From assembly GCA_028292065.1 (NCBI GenBank), contig JAQGNC010000178.1:1-15022 (forward strand): DNA of 15,022 bases, read 5' to 3'. The position numbers were made by a program, and so were the translations under genes. This document shows, piece by piece, positions 1-6,402 of this stretch; the first letter of the stretch is position 1, and each line of letters opens with the position of its first letter. This stretch comes from Betaproteobacteria bacterium. GTDB taxonomy: Bacteria; Pseudomonadota; Gammaproteobacteria; Burkholderiales; SG8-41. The notes under the pieces were generated by a model, which worked only from the letters and a program-made list of their open reading frames with translations, made no database searches and was not told the origin of the DNA.

Positions 1-130
1 GCTCTCAGCGCTCGGCGTAGAACGCGCAAAGGTTCCTGCGCGCACGCTCAAGTGTCACCCGACAGTGCTCGTATTCCCCGGCTGGGACGTTCCGATCAAG
101 TCCGCGGCATAATCCACCTCTGACCCCGTT

Positions 131-137
131 GGAGGAA
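131..137 (+). promoter_or_regulatory. Ribosome binding site that fixes the DUF433 start
   Basis: GGAGGAA lies 3-4 bases before the ATG at 141. An in-frame TTG at 129 overlaps the upstream edge of this site, so the ATG is the better start. A CATAAT hexamer at 108-113 could be a -10 box, but no convincing -35 box stands at the right distance. Confidence 0.6.
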
Positions 138-140
138 GCC

Positions 141-359
141 ATGGCCCCGTCCCTAGTCAGCCGAGATCCTGAGATCATGAGTGGTGCGCTCTGCTTCACG
201 GGCACGCGTGTGCCGGCGCAGAACCTCTTCGACTACCTCGAAGGGGGCTCTTCTCTCGAGGACTTTCTTGAAGACTTTCCGTCGATCTCCCGGGAAACCG
301 CGGTAGCTGTGCTTGAGGTAGCACGAGAAAGGCTGTTTGCTGATGCGCCTGCTGCTTGA
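141..359 (+). CDS. DUF433 domain protein, probable antitoxin of a type II-like toxin-antitoxin pair
   Basis: This 72-residue protein is almost entirely a DUF433 domain. The family signature is seen as DPEIMSG (residues 9-15), then GTRVPAQNLFDYLEGG (21-36), an acidic stretch SLEDFLEDFPSIS (38-50) and a helix ending in AVLEVARERL (56-65). DUF433 proteins are small helix-turn-helix-like proteins, usually encoded just before a PIN-like DUF5615 protein and taken to be its antitoxin and autorepressor. That is exactly the arrangement here: its last 17 bases overlap the next gene in another frame, so the two are likely co-translated. The start at 141 is chosen from its GGAGGAA site. Activity as an antitoxin is inferred from the family and context. 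Base composition is less GC-rich than the genes to the right, consistent with transfer. Confidence 0.88.
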   Translation: MAPSLVSRDPEIMSGALCFTGTRVPAQNLFDYLEGGSSLEDFLEDFPSISRETAVAVLEVARERLFADAPAA

Positions 360-669
360 CGAATCCGTCCCCAACAGGCTGCGACGGTCTCTTGGAAGTC
401 ACAAAGTCAAGACCGTAGTCGACATGGGGTGGTCTGGCGTTAAGAACGGCAGGCTACTGGCGCTCGCCGCAGCGGACTTCGATGCTTTTATAACCGTCGA
501 CAAGAACCTGCAGTACCAGCAGAATCTTGCCGCGCTGCCGCTCTCAGTCATCGTACTCGACGCACTCTCGAACGAATTGTCTGCGTTGCTGCCGCTGTTG
601 CCGAATCTCGAACGGGCCTTGTCATCGCTCGAGCCCCGTACGTATGTGCGCGTGGACGCTGTGGAGTAA
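343..669 (+). CDS. DUF5615 PIN-like domain protein, probable toxin partner
   Basis: This 108-residue protein matches the DUF5615 (Mut7-C-like, PIN-fold) family. It opens with a beta strand carrying acidic residues, MRLLLDESVP (D6, E7), followed by a basic helix (NRLRRSL). The second hallmark is FDAFITVDKNLQYQQNL (46-62) with D53 and N61, then a hydrophobic strand LSVIVLDA. PIN-fold proteins are metal-dependent RNases; here D6, E7 and D53 are the likely metal-site residues. It overlaps the DUF433 gene by 17 bases, the usual antitoxin-then-toxin order. The ATG at 343 is preferred to the in-frame TTG at 337 because the protein then starts directly at the first strand of the fold. Toxicity and RNase activity are inferred. 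DUF433/DUF5615 pairs have little experimental work behind them. Confidence 0.85.
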   Translation: MRLLLDESVPNRLRRSLGSHKVKTVVDMGWSGVKNGRLLALAAADFDAFITVDKNLQYQQNLAALPLSVIVLDALSNELSALLPLLPNLERALSSLEPRTYVRVDAVE

Positions 670-761
670 CCGCGCGAGACGGCACCGCACACTGAAATTC
701 CAGAGCCTAATCGCTTATCAGGCCGTCCCGCCTGGTCCGATGCCCATCACCAGGAGCAACC

Positions 762-1598
762 ATGCTGATCGTCGATTCCCAGATCCACATCTGGCAGAAC
801 GGAAAGATGAGCCCGCACCATCGCCAGGACCCGACCTACTCGGCCGATGACGCGCTGGCCGAGATGGCTTCGGCCGGCGTCGACGCGGCGGTGATCCATC
901 CGCCGACCGCTTTCGGCGAGGCGTCCAACGTGACGGCCATGCAGGCGGTGCGGGACCACCCCGACAAGTTCTGCATCCTCGGGCACTTCGATCTTTTGAG
1001 CCCCGACCGCGAAAGAATCGTTGCCGGCTGGCGCGAGCGGCCCGGAATGCTCGGGTTCCGGTTTACCTTCAGCGACCTGCATCAGAAAGCATGGTGGACC
1101 GACGGCTCGCTCGACTGGTTCTGGGCCGCGGCCGAGAAGGCGGGATTGAACATCGGACTGCTCGCGAGCGGCGGCAACATCGCTGTGCTCGGAAAAATCG
1201 CCGAGCGTCATCCGGGTCTCAAGCTGCACATCGACCACATCGGACGCGGCGGCGGCAGGGCCGACAAGAAAGACGATGCGGCGTATGCGAATCTCGGTGA
1301 GATGCTCGCACTCGCCAAATTACCGAACGTCGCGGTCAAGCTCTCGGGCGCGCCGAGCACGTCGAGCGAGCCCTACCCTTACAGGAACATCCACGGCTAT
1401 CTGCAGCAGATCGTCGAGACGTTCGGCCCGGACCGCTGTTTCTGGGGCACCGACATCACGCGCATGCCGATCCCGTATCGGCAGTGCGTGACGATGTTCA
1501 CCGAGGAGATGCCGTGGCTGAGGGGCCGCGACCTGGAACGCGTGATGGGCGGTGCCGTGGTCGATTGGCTCGGCTGGAAACGCCCCGCTGCTGCGTGA
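762..1598 (+). CDS. Amidohydrolase family protein (Amidohydro_2, dicarboxylate-lactonase type)
   Basis: This 278-residue TIM-barrel hydrolase belongs to the Amidohydro_2 group, which holds 2-pyrone-4,6-dicarboxylate lactonase, ACMSD-type decarboxylases and many uncharacterised hydrolases. Visible landmarks are the N-terminal strand VDSQIHIW (residues 4-11), LKLHIDHIG (153-161) with H156 and H159, VAVKLSG (190-196), and FWGTDITR (227-234) with D231, the usual catalytic aspartate. The first strand normally reads D-x-H-x-H; here the first histidine is Q7, so only H9 of that metal pair remains. There is no signal peptide, so it is cytoplasmic. AGGAG stands about 6 bases before the ATG. It appears to be a single-gene unit, followed by inverted repeats that may end transcription. 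The substrate cannot be read from the sequence; a lactone or cyclic acid in aromatic or sugar-acid breakdown is the family-level guess. Confidence 0.85.
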   Translation: MLIVDSQIHIWQNGKMSPHHRQDPTYSADDALAEMASAGVDAAVIHPPTAFGEASNVTAMQAVRDHPDKFCILGHFDLLSPDRERIVAGWRERPGMLGFRFTFSDLHQKAWWTDGSLDWFWAAAEKAGLNIGLLASGGNIAVLGKIAERHPGLKLHIDHIGRGGGRADKKDDAAYANLGEMLALAKLPNVAVKLSGAPSTSSEPYPYRNIHGYLQQIVETFGPDRCFWGTDITRMPIPYRQCVTMFTEEMPWLRGRDLERVMGGAVVDWLGWKRPAAA

Positions 1599-1603
1599 GC
1601 ACC

Positions 1604-1619
1604 CCGTAATCGATCACGG
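1604..1619. repeat. Imperfect 16-bp palindrome after the amidohydrolase gene
   Basis: CCGTAATCGATCACGG reads almost the same on both strands, with one mismatched pair around a central ATCGAT. It starts five bases after the stop codon. It could be an operator for the downstream desaturase or part of a terminator region; nothing here distinguishes the two. Confidence 0.35.
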
Positions 1620-1630
1620 TCGAGATTGAT

Positions 1631-1667
1631 CCTGGCCTATGCCAGGAGGGCGACTCGAAAAAAGTCG
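1631..1667 (+). terminator. Two adjacent hairpins, possible terminator region
   Basis: The first hairpin has stem CCTGGC/GCCAGG (1631-1636 and 1641-1646) with a 4-base loop. The second has stem CGACT/AGTCG (1651-1655 and 1663-1667) with an A-rich loop, followed by TGTTGTTG. There is no true T tract, so intrinsic termination is uncertain. The second stem ends on the GTG at 1667, which argues against using that GTG as the start of the desaturase. Confidence 0.35.
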
Positions 1668-1726
1668 TGTTGTTGCCGTATGATCATGACAGCAGCCGCT
1701 CGGATCGACTTTTCAGCGGGGGTGAC

Positions 1727-2602
1727 ATGACATCAGCCGGCACGGGTAGGTGGTCGGTCCGCTTGACCGCACGTCTGCATAACCCTGCCGATCTCCGCCC
1801 GGTCCTGTTCACCCTGGCGTTCTTTGTTTACCAGGTGCTGGTATTCCTGTGCGCGAACCACCCGCTGACCGCTTTCGTGCTGGTCGCCGTGCCGCACTTC
1901 CTGCTGCACGTGCCGCTCATGAACGTGCTGCACATCTCGATCCATAGTCCCGTATTTCGCAGCACGCGCGTGGAGTTCGTGTTCGGCACGCTATGCTCGC
2001 TCGCGCTGGGCTTTACCCGGACGTGCTTCAGGCTCGACCACATGACGCACCATCGCCACTACCTCGACCCTGCGCTCGACACCAACTCGTGGCGGATCGA
2101 GACCGGTCGGTCGCGGCGTCAGCGCTATGCGCTGCGCCACCTGTTCACGGTGTACTCGCGCGCGTGGCGCCTCGCGAAACAGGGCGGACGCCCGATCGCG
2201 CTCGATTACATCGCGGAGCTGTCGGCATTGCTCGCGGTCTTCGCAGCTTTTTTGCTCGCAAAGCCGGGTGTCGCCGCAGCGGTGTTCCTGTATCCGATGG
2301 TGTTCAACATGTTCGCCGTCTATTACTGGGCTCATCACCAGCACGCCGACCTCGATTCGCAGAATCCGCTGTCCGCTTCGCGCACTTACGACAACGCGAC
2401 CTTCAACTGGCTCGCCTTCAACGTGGGTTATCACGCCGCCCATCATCACAGCCCGGCGGTGCACTGGTCGAAGCTGCCGGCGCTGCACGAGTCGCTGAAG
2501 GACCGCATTCCCGACCATCTGGTGCTGCCTTCGATCCCGTGGTGGTCTTCCGAGTATGGCAACGCGGCGATCGAGCGCGCTGCTGCGACCAAGACCGATT
2601 GA
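1727..2602 (+). CDS. Membrane fatty acid desaturase
   Basis: This 291-residue integral membrane protein has the three histidine boxes of the fatty acid desaturase superfamily (PF00487 type). Box 1 is HISIH (H69, H73), box 2 is HMTHH (H105, H108, H109) and box 3 is HAAHH (H236, H239, H240), with a further HHQH at 203-206. These histidines bind the di-iron centre that introduces a double bond into an acyl chain. Hydrophobic stretches at about 27-42, 48-66, 84-96, 163-180 and 184-201 fit membrane hairpins that place the boxes on the cytoplasmic face. The ATG at 1727 is chosen over the in-frame GTG at 1667 because it follows a GGGGGTGA-type site and gives the usual short N-terminus. aidB begins 7 bases after its stop, so the two are probably co-transcribed. 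Regiospecificity, and whether the substrate is a lipid-bound acyl chain, cannot be told. Confidence 0.87.
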   Translation: MTSAGTGRWSVRLTARLHNPADLRPVLFTLAFFVYQVLVFLCANHPLTAFVLVAVPHFLLHVPLMNVLHISIHSPVFRSTRVEFVFGTLCSLALGFTRTCFRLDHMTHHRHYLDPALDTNSWRIETGRSRRQRYALRHLFTVYSRAWRLAKQGGRPIALDYIAELSALLAVFAAFLLAKPGVAAAVFLYPMVFNMFAVYYWAHHQHADLDSQNPLSASRTYDNATFNWLAFNVGYHAAHHHSPAVHWSKLPALHESLKDRIPDHLVLPSIPWWSSEYGNAAIERAAATKTD

Positions 2603-2609
2603 GAAAGTC

Positions 2610-4286
2610 ATGACCGATCACGCCGATATTCTTTCCGCGTCGCCTTTCCGGACGCACGACGTCGCCAACCAGCCGCCGCCGCTGGAGGACGTCAACCTCT
2701 ACGCGATCGACGCGTGCCTGCGCGAGGCTGTGGTGCGCGAAGGCGCCGCTGCGGCGAGCGGCGCGCTCGAGGATTTCGCAGGCAAGCTCGGCGCGCGCGA
2801 AACCCTGCGCCTTGCGGTGGAGGCAAACGCCAACGCGCCGATCCTGCGCACGCACGATCGTTACGGCAACCGCATCGACGAGATCGACTTCCATCCTGCG
2901 TGGCATGCCCTGATGACGCTGGCGGTCGGGCACGGCACGCACGCGAGCTTTTGCGACCCCGCAGGCGGCGGCGGACAGCTTGCACGCGCCGCGGCATTTC
3001 TCATGCTGGGCGAAGTGGAGAACGGCGTTCAGTGCCCGACCAGCATGACGCACGCGGCGCTGCCGGTCATCGTGAAGCACCGCGGCAGTGTGCCCGAGCT
3101 CGAAGCCTGGCTGCCGAAACTGACCTCGCACCGCTACGATCCACGCGCGTTACCGGTCGCTGAAAAAACCGGCGCATTGCTCGGCATGGGCATGACCGAA
3201 AAACAGGGCGGATCGGACTTGCGGAGCAATACCACCGCCGCGGAGCGCGTCGGCGGCACCGATCTCTATCCGTATCGCATCGTCGGGCACAAATGGTTCT
3301 TTTCCGCCCCGACCAACGATGCCCACCTCGTCCTCGCGAAGTCGGACGGCGGTCTGTCGTGCTTCTTCGTGCCGCGCGTGCTGCCCGACGGCACTCGCAA
3401 CGCGATCCGGCTGCAGCGCCTGAAGGACAAGCTCGGCAACCGCTCCAACGCGTCGAGCGAGGTCGAGTTTCACGGCGCCCTCGCCTGCCTCATCGGCGAG
3501 GAAGGCCGCGGCATTCCGACGATCATCGAAATGGCGACGAACACCCGGCACGACTGCGTGCTCGGCACTGCCGGCATGATGAGAAGAATGCTCGTCGAAG
3601 CCGTAAACCATGCCCGGCACCGCACCGCGTTCAGGCGCACGCTGATCGAGCAGCCGTTGATGAAGAATCTGCTCGCGGACCTGACGCTGGAATCGGAAGC
3701 CGCGACGCTCGCCGCGATGCGCCTGGCGAAGATATTCGAGTCCTCCGCGGACGAACGCAGTGCGCATCTCAAACGTGTGCTGACGCCGGCGTTGAAGTAC
3801 TGGGTCTGCAAACGCGGGATCGTCTTCGCGGGAGAAGCGATCGAGGTGCTCGGCGGCAACGGCTACGTGGAAGAGAGCAACCTGCCGCGGTTCTTCCGCG
3901 AGATGCCGCTCAACTCGATCTGGGAAGGCTCGGGGAACGTCATGTGTCTCGACGTCATCCGCGCGCTTAGCGGAAACGGCGCGACCGCGCAGGCGTTGAT
4001 CGAGGAGCTCGAGACCGCGCAGGGGTCGCATCGCGACCTCGATGCCGCGATCGCAAGGCTTAAAGCCGTGATCGCGGATCCCGCAAAGCTCGACGAACGG
4101 CAGGGCCGGCAGCTCGCCGAGTCGATCGCTGTGACGTGGTGCGCATCGCTCCTGGTGCGCTACTCTCCGCCCGCGCTCGGCAATGCGTACTGCGCCGGCC
4201 GCCTAGGCGCCGAGCGCTCGCTCCAGCCGGGCGCGCTGCCAAAAGATGCGGCGCCGGACGCGATACTCCGTCGCGTTTTCTCGTGA
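2610..4286 (+). CDS. aidB: AidB, acyl-CoA dehydrogenase-fold flavoprotein of the adaptive response to alkylation
   Basis: This 558-residue protein can be followed along nearly its whole length against what I know of E. coli AidB. Shared blocks include NLYAIDACLREAV (29-41), FHPAWHALM (94-102), CPTSMTHAALP (142-152), LLGMGMTEKQGGSD (190-203), GHKWFFSAP (226-234), FFVPRVLPDG (252-261), LKDKLGNRSNASSEVEF (271-287) and EMPLNSIWEGSGNVMCLDV (431-449). The fold binds FAD. E. coli AidB binds DNA through its C-terminal domain and shields DNA from alkylating agents, with weak isovaleryl-CoA dehydrogenase activity. In E. coli it is monocistronic and under Ada control; here it follows a membrane desaturase by 7 bases. 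I see no obvious Ada-type operator. The ATG at 2610 matches the AidB N-terminus; earlier in-frame codons lie inside the desaturase gene. The C-terminal domain (from about 451) is the least conserved part. Confidence 0.93.
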   Translation: MTDHADILSASPFRTHDVANQPPPLEDVNLYAIDACLREAVVREGAAAASGALEDFAGKLGARETLRLAVEANANAPILRTHDRYGNRIDEIDFHPAWHALMTLAVGHGTHASFCDPAGGGGQLARAAAFLMLGEVENGVQCPTSMTHAALPVIVKHRGSVPELEAWLPKLTSHRYDPRALPVAEKTGALLGMGMTEKQGGSDLRSNTTAAERVGGTDLYPYRIVGHKWFFSAPTNDAHLVLAKSDGGLSCFFVPRVLPDGTRNAIRLQRLKDKLGNRSNASSEVEFHGALACLIGEEGRGIPTIIEMATNTRHDCVLGTAGMMRRMLVEAVNHARHRTAFRRTLIEQPLMKNLLADLTLESEAATLAAMRLAKIFESSADERSAHLKRVLTPALKYWVCKRGIVFAGEAIEVLGGNGYVEESNLPRFFREMPLNSIWEGSGNVMCLDVIRALSGNGATAQALIEELETAQGSHRDLDAAIARLKAVIADPAKLDERQGRQLAESIAVTWCASLLVRYSPPALGNAYCAGRLGAERSLQPGALPKDAAPDAILRRVFS

Positions 4287-4317
4287 GCGGGGCCGCGCAC
4301 GGCTTGCCGTTCGCAAC

Positions 4318-4490
4318 GAGATTGCTTCGTCGCTACCGCTTCTCGCAATGACAGAAGGGTCAGTCATCGAGCGTCGCAATGACAGGAGAGGCTGTCACGG
4401 GTTGTCGCAATGGCGGGAGAGGCTGTCAGCGCCTGTCGCAATGGCGGAAGAGGCTGTCATCGCGAGGCACACCGTGCCGCGGCGATCTCG
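4318..4490. repeat. Composite repeat: four tandem 31-bp units between outer inverted arms
   Basis: Four units begin at 4343, 4374, 4405 and 4436, exactly 31 bases apart. Each starts TCGCAATGRC and most continue to GAGGCTGTCA; unit 1 is the most diverged. Within a unit, TGACAG and CTGTCA can pair to form a small hairpin (clearest in unit 2, 4380-4397). Outside the units, the left arm 4318-4352 (GAGATTGC ... CGCAATGAC) is matched in reverse complement by the right arm 4455-4488 (GTCATCGCGAG ... GCGATCTC), with substitutions. The whole lies between the convergent 3' ends of aidB and the CoA transferase. It resembles REP/BIME-like intergenic repeats dispersed in many proteobacterial genomes. It carries no coding sequence. 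Confidence 0.8.
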
Positions 4491-4507
4491 TGGCGCACGT
4501 CTGCGCC

Positions 4508-5908
4508 CTATGCCGGCCAAGCCGGTTCGTGAAAACCCAGGGGGACGGTGGGCCGCGCCCATCGCGGCGGCGTCTCTGACAGCTTCAAAACCGGCGCGAA
4601 GTGGCGCAGCCGGCCCATCGGCGTCTCGCTCGTCATCGACCAGCGTTCGAGCTCGTCAGGCGTGAATTCCTTCGCCACGCCGTGCAGCTCGGCCTCGGGC
4701 ACCTGTCCGCGGTCAACGAGCCAGCGCCCGACCTGCGCGAGCGAGATCCGCACGAGCCAGCTTCCGCCTTCGCGCGAGCGACGCGCGAGGGCGACCATCG
4801 CGCCGAAAGCCATCAGGTACCCGGTGAGGTAGTCGATCGCCGACACCGGATAGAACTGCGGGCCCGGTTGCGCGCCGGGGAAGAGATCACCCTGGCGGCT
4901 GGTGATGCCGCTGACCGTCTGGATGACGGTATCGAAGCCGCGGCGCGACGCCCACGGTCCGGCATGACTGAACGCGGAAAGCGACACCGCGATAATCCCC
5001 GGTCTCAGTTCCGCCAGCGCCTCCGGCGAGAAACCGCGGCTGCCGAGGGTTCCCGGGCGGTAGCCTTGCGAGAACACGTCGGCTTCGCGCACGAGGCCGC
5101 GCAAGGTTTCCCGGTCCTTCTCCTCGCGCAGGTCGAGATGCGCGGAGAGCTTGCCGTGACCGGTGTCGTATTCCTGACGTCCGAGGCTCGGCAGGTGCGC
5201 CGCGGTGATCTTCAGCACGTCGGCGCCGTGCTCGGCGAGGGTGCGCGCGCACGTCGGCCCGGCGATGACTCGCGTGAGGTCGAGCACGCGAATCCCTGAC
5301 AGCGGCCGGTCGCCCGCAGGCAGCGGCTCCGGCGCGCTGTCGCCGATCCTGACGATCTCCATCAGCGGCAGCGACGCGACCGCCGCGGCCTGCGGATGGC
5401 GCGCCCACTCCGCCATCGTGCGCACCATGCCGCCGGCGCCCTTCGCGGCAATGATCGCTTCCTCGAGCTCGAGCGCGTCCCACTGCGCCACCGCTTTGCG
5501 CACCGCTTCGCGATCTTCAGGAACGCCGAGCACTTTCAGGGCGGCCTCACGGTGGTTGGGGAAGTTGGCGTGGACGTAGCTCCAGCGGCCATCTTTCGCC
5601 GGATAGACGCCCATGACCGAGTGAGCGGCGGCCGACACCGGCGCGCCTTCCATGTTGAGATAGTGCCCGCTGCGCAGCGACGCGGTCGCCTGGCGCGCGT
5701 CGATCGCGACCTTCTGCCGGCGCCCGGTGCGCAACTCCCACAGGTCGGAAACGGCGAGCCCGACCGCGGCGAGCGCGGCGGTACTGGTCTCGGTGATACG
5801 GAAAGGCGTCGGCAACACCGGGTCGGTGCCGCCGGTGATCTCGACCTCGGCGGCGCGGTCGTCGGACCAGCCGGCGATCGGCAGGATGGTACGCAGGGCA
5901 TCGTTCAT
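4508..5908 (-). CDS. CaiB/BaiF family (family III) CoA transferase with half-swapped layout
   Basis: This 466-residue protein belongs to the family III CoA transferases, which move CoA between acids through an aspartyl-CoA intermediate. The usual N-terminal opening of the family, SGIRVLDLTRVIAGPTCARTLAEHGADVLKI, appears only at about residue 204, followed by a Rossmann-like half and FYPVSAIDYLTGYLMAFGAMVALARRS (352-378), where D359 fits the catalytic aspartate. Residues 1-200 instead look like the later half of the family (ALAAVGLAVSDLWELRTGRRQKVAIDARQATASL, 45-78) with no matching aspartate. The acyl and CoA partners are unknown. The ATG at 5908 has GAGGAG ten bases before it (5919-5924); an in-frame ATG at 5950 is possible but lacks a site. 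It is divergent from the small secreted protein gene and converges on aidB across the 31-bp repeats. Confidence 0.88.
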   Translation of the reverse strand: MNDALRTILPIAGWSDDRAAEVEITGGTDPVLPTPFRITETSTAALAAVGLAVSDLWELRTGRRQKVAIDARQATASLRSGHYLNMEGAPVSAAAHSVMGVYPAKDGRWSYVHANFPNHREAALKVLGVPEDREAVRKAVAQWDALELEEAIIAAKGAGGMVRTMAEWARHPQAAAVASLPLMEIVRIGDSAPEPLPAGDRPLSGIRVLDLTRVIAGPTCARTLAEHGADVLKITAAHLPSLGRQEYDTGHGKLSAHLDLREEKDRETLRGLVREADVFSQGYRPGTLGSRGFSPEALAELRPGIIAVSLSAFSHAGPWASRRGFDTVIQTVSGITSRQGDLFPGAQPGPQFYPVSAIDYLTGYLMAFGAMVALARRSREGGSWLVRISLAQVGRWLVDRGQVPEAELHGVAKEFTPDELERWSMTSETPMGRLRHFAPVLKLSETPPRWARPTVPLGFHEPAWPA

Positions 5909-5994
5909 CTGATTCGGACTCCTCGGGTGCAATCCCGAAGTATGAGACATCCTGTACAGTCCCGCGAACGACTTGCACGATTCACAGGAGCGAT

Positions 5995-6273
5995 ATGAAC
6001 GCAGTGATGGGCGCTACGATGTTGGCATTGGCGCTGCTGGCGAACGCAGGCCATGCCGCCGATACGGACCGGGCACCCGGCAGTGAGACGATCCGCCTCA
6101 CGCCTTCAGCGCGGCCCTTGCCGCTCGCCCGCAGCTTTCGCTTCGAGCCGCGGCCGGACATCACGAGCGGCGAGCTCGACGCGCTGGGCCCGTATCTGAA
6201 AGGCAAGCCGCTGTATGACGAAGACCGGAAGGCGCTGGGCACGGCGATGCGGCACCTGAGGGAAGTGAAGTAA
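5995..6273 (+). CDS. Small secreted protein of unknown function
   Basis: I do not recognise this 92-residue protein. Residues 1-22 form a signal peptide: a hydrophobic core MLALALLANAG followed by HAA at the likely cleavage point, leaving a mature chain of about 70 residues. The mature part is charged and has no cysteine, so neither haem binding nor disulfides are expected. It ends in a probable helix (DEDRKALGTAMRHLREVK). CAGGAG stands 6 bases before the ATG. It is divergent from the CoA transferase, with an 86-base gap holding an 8-bp palindrome CTGTACAG at 5952-5959, a possible operator shared by both genes. A periplasmic location is inferred from the signal peptide; any function would be a guess. 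Confidence 0.7.
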   Translation: MNAVMGATMLALALLANAGHAADTDRAPGSETIRLTPSARPLPLARSFRFEPRPDITSGELDALGPYLKGKPLYDEDRKALGTAMRHLREVK

Positions 6274-6285
6274 GCGCCGCTGGTG

Positions 6286-6309
6286 CCCTTCGACAGGCTC
6301 AGGACAGGC
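6286..6309. repeat. Dispersed repeat of the CCCTTCGACAGGCTCAGG type
   Basis: The gap after the small secreted gene carries CCCTTCGACAGGCTCAGG followed by ACAGGC. This short motif occurs in many copies in numerous proteobacterial genomes and gives the familiar spurious peptides LSLSKG and PEPVEG when translated on the other strand. It sits just past a stop codon, its usual kind of location. Only one copy is present in this window. Confidence 0.65.
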
Positions 6310-6332
6310 GCTGCAGCCGTGGCAGCCCATCC

Positions 6333-6345
6333 GCGATAAAATCGC
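6333..6345 (+). promoter_or_regulatory. Possible -10 region of the ModA-like gene, within a small palindrome
   Basis: GCGATAAAATCGC contains TAAAAT (6337-6342), a good betaproteobacterial -10 hexamer, flanked by inverted GCGAT/ATCGC arms. It lies about 60 bases before the ATG at 6403. No convincing -35 hexamer stands 16-18 bases upstream, so this is a weak call. Confidence 0.28.
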
Positions 6346-6402
6346 AGCCTCCCGCGGCACCATCGCGCGATTCGCAACTTTTATGAAGTGACCCGAACAC
6401 CC

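Noticed and set aside
5..205. 66-residue minus-strand open frame at the left edge
   Set aside because: It overlaps the DUF433 gene on the other strand, lacks a ribosome binding site and shows no family features. Nothing else is supported in 1-130.
4343..4466. 31-bp tandem units as a CRISPR array
   Set aside because: The units abut with no unique spacers, they differ from each other, and no cas gene is present. The layout fits a REP-like repeat.
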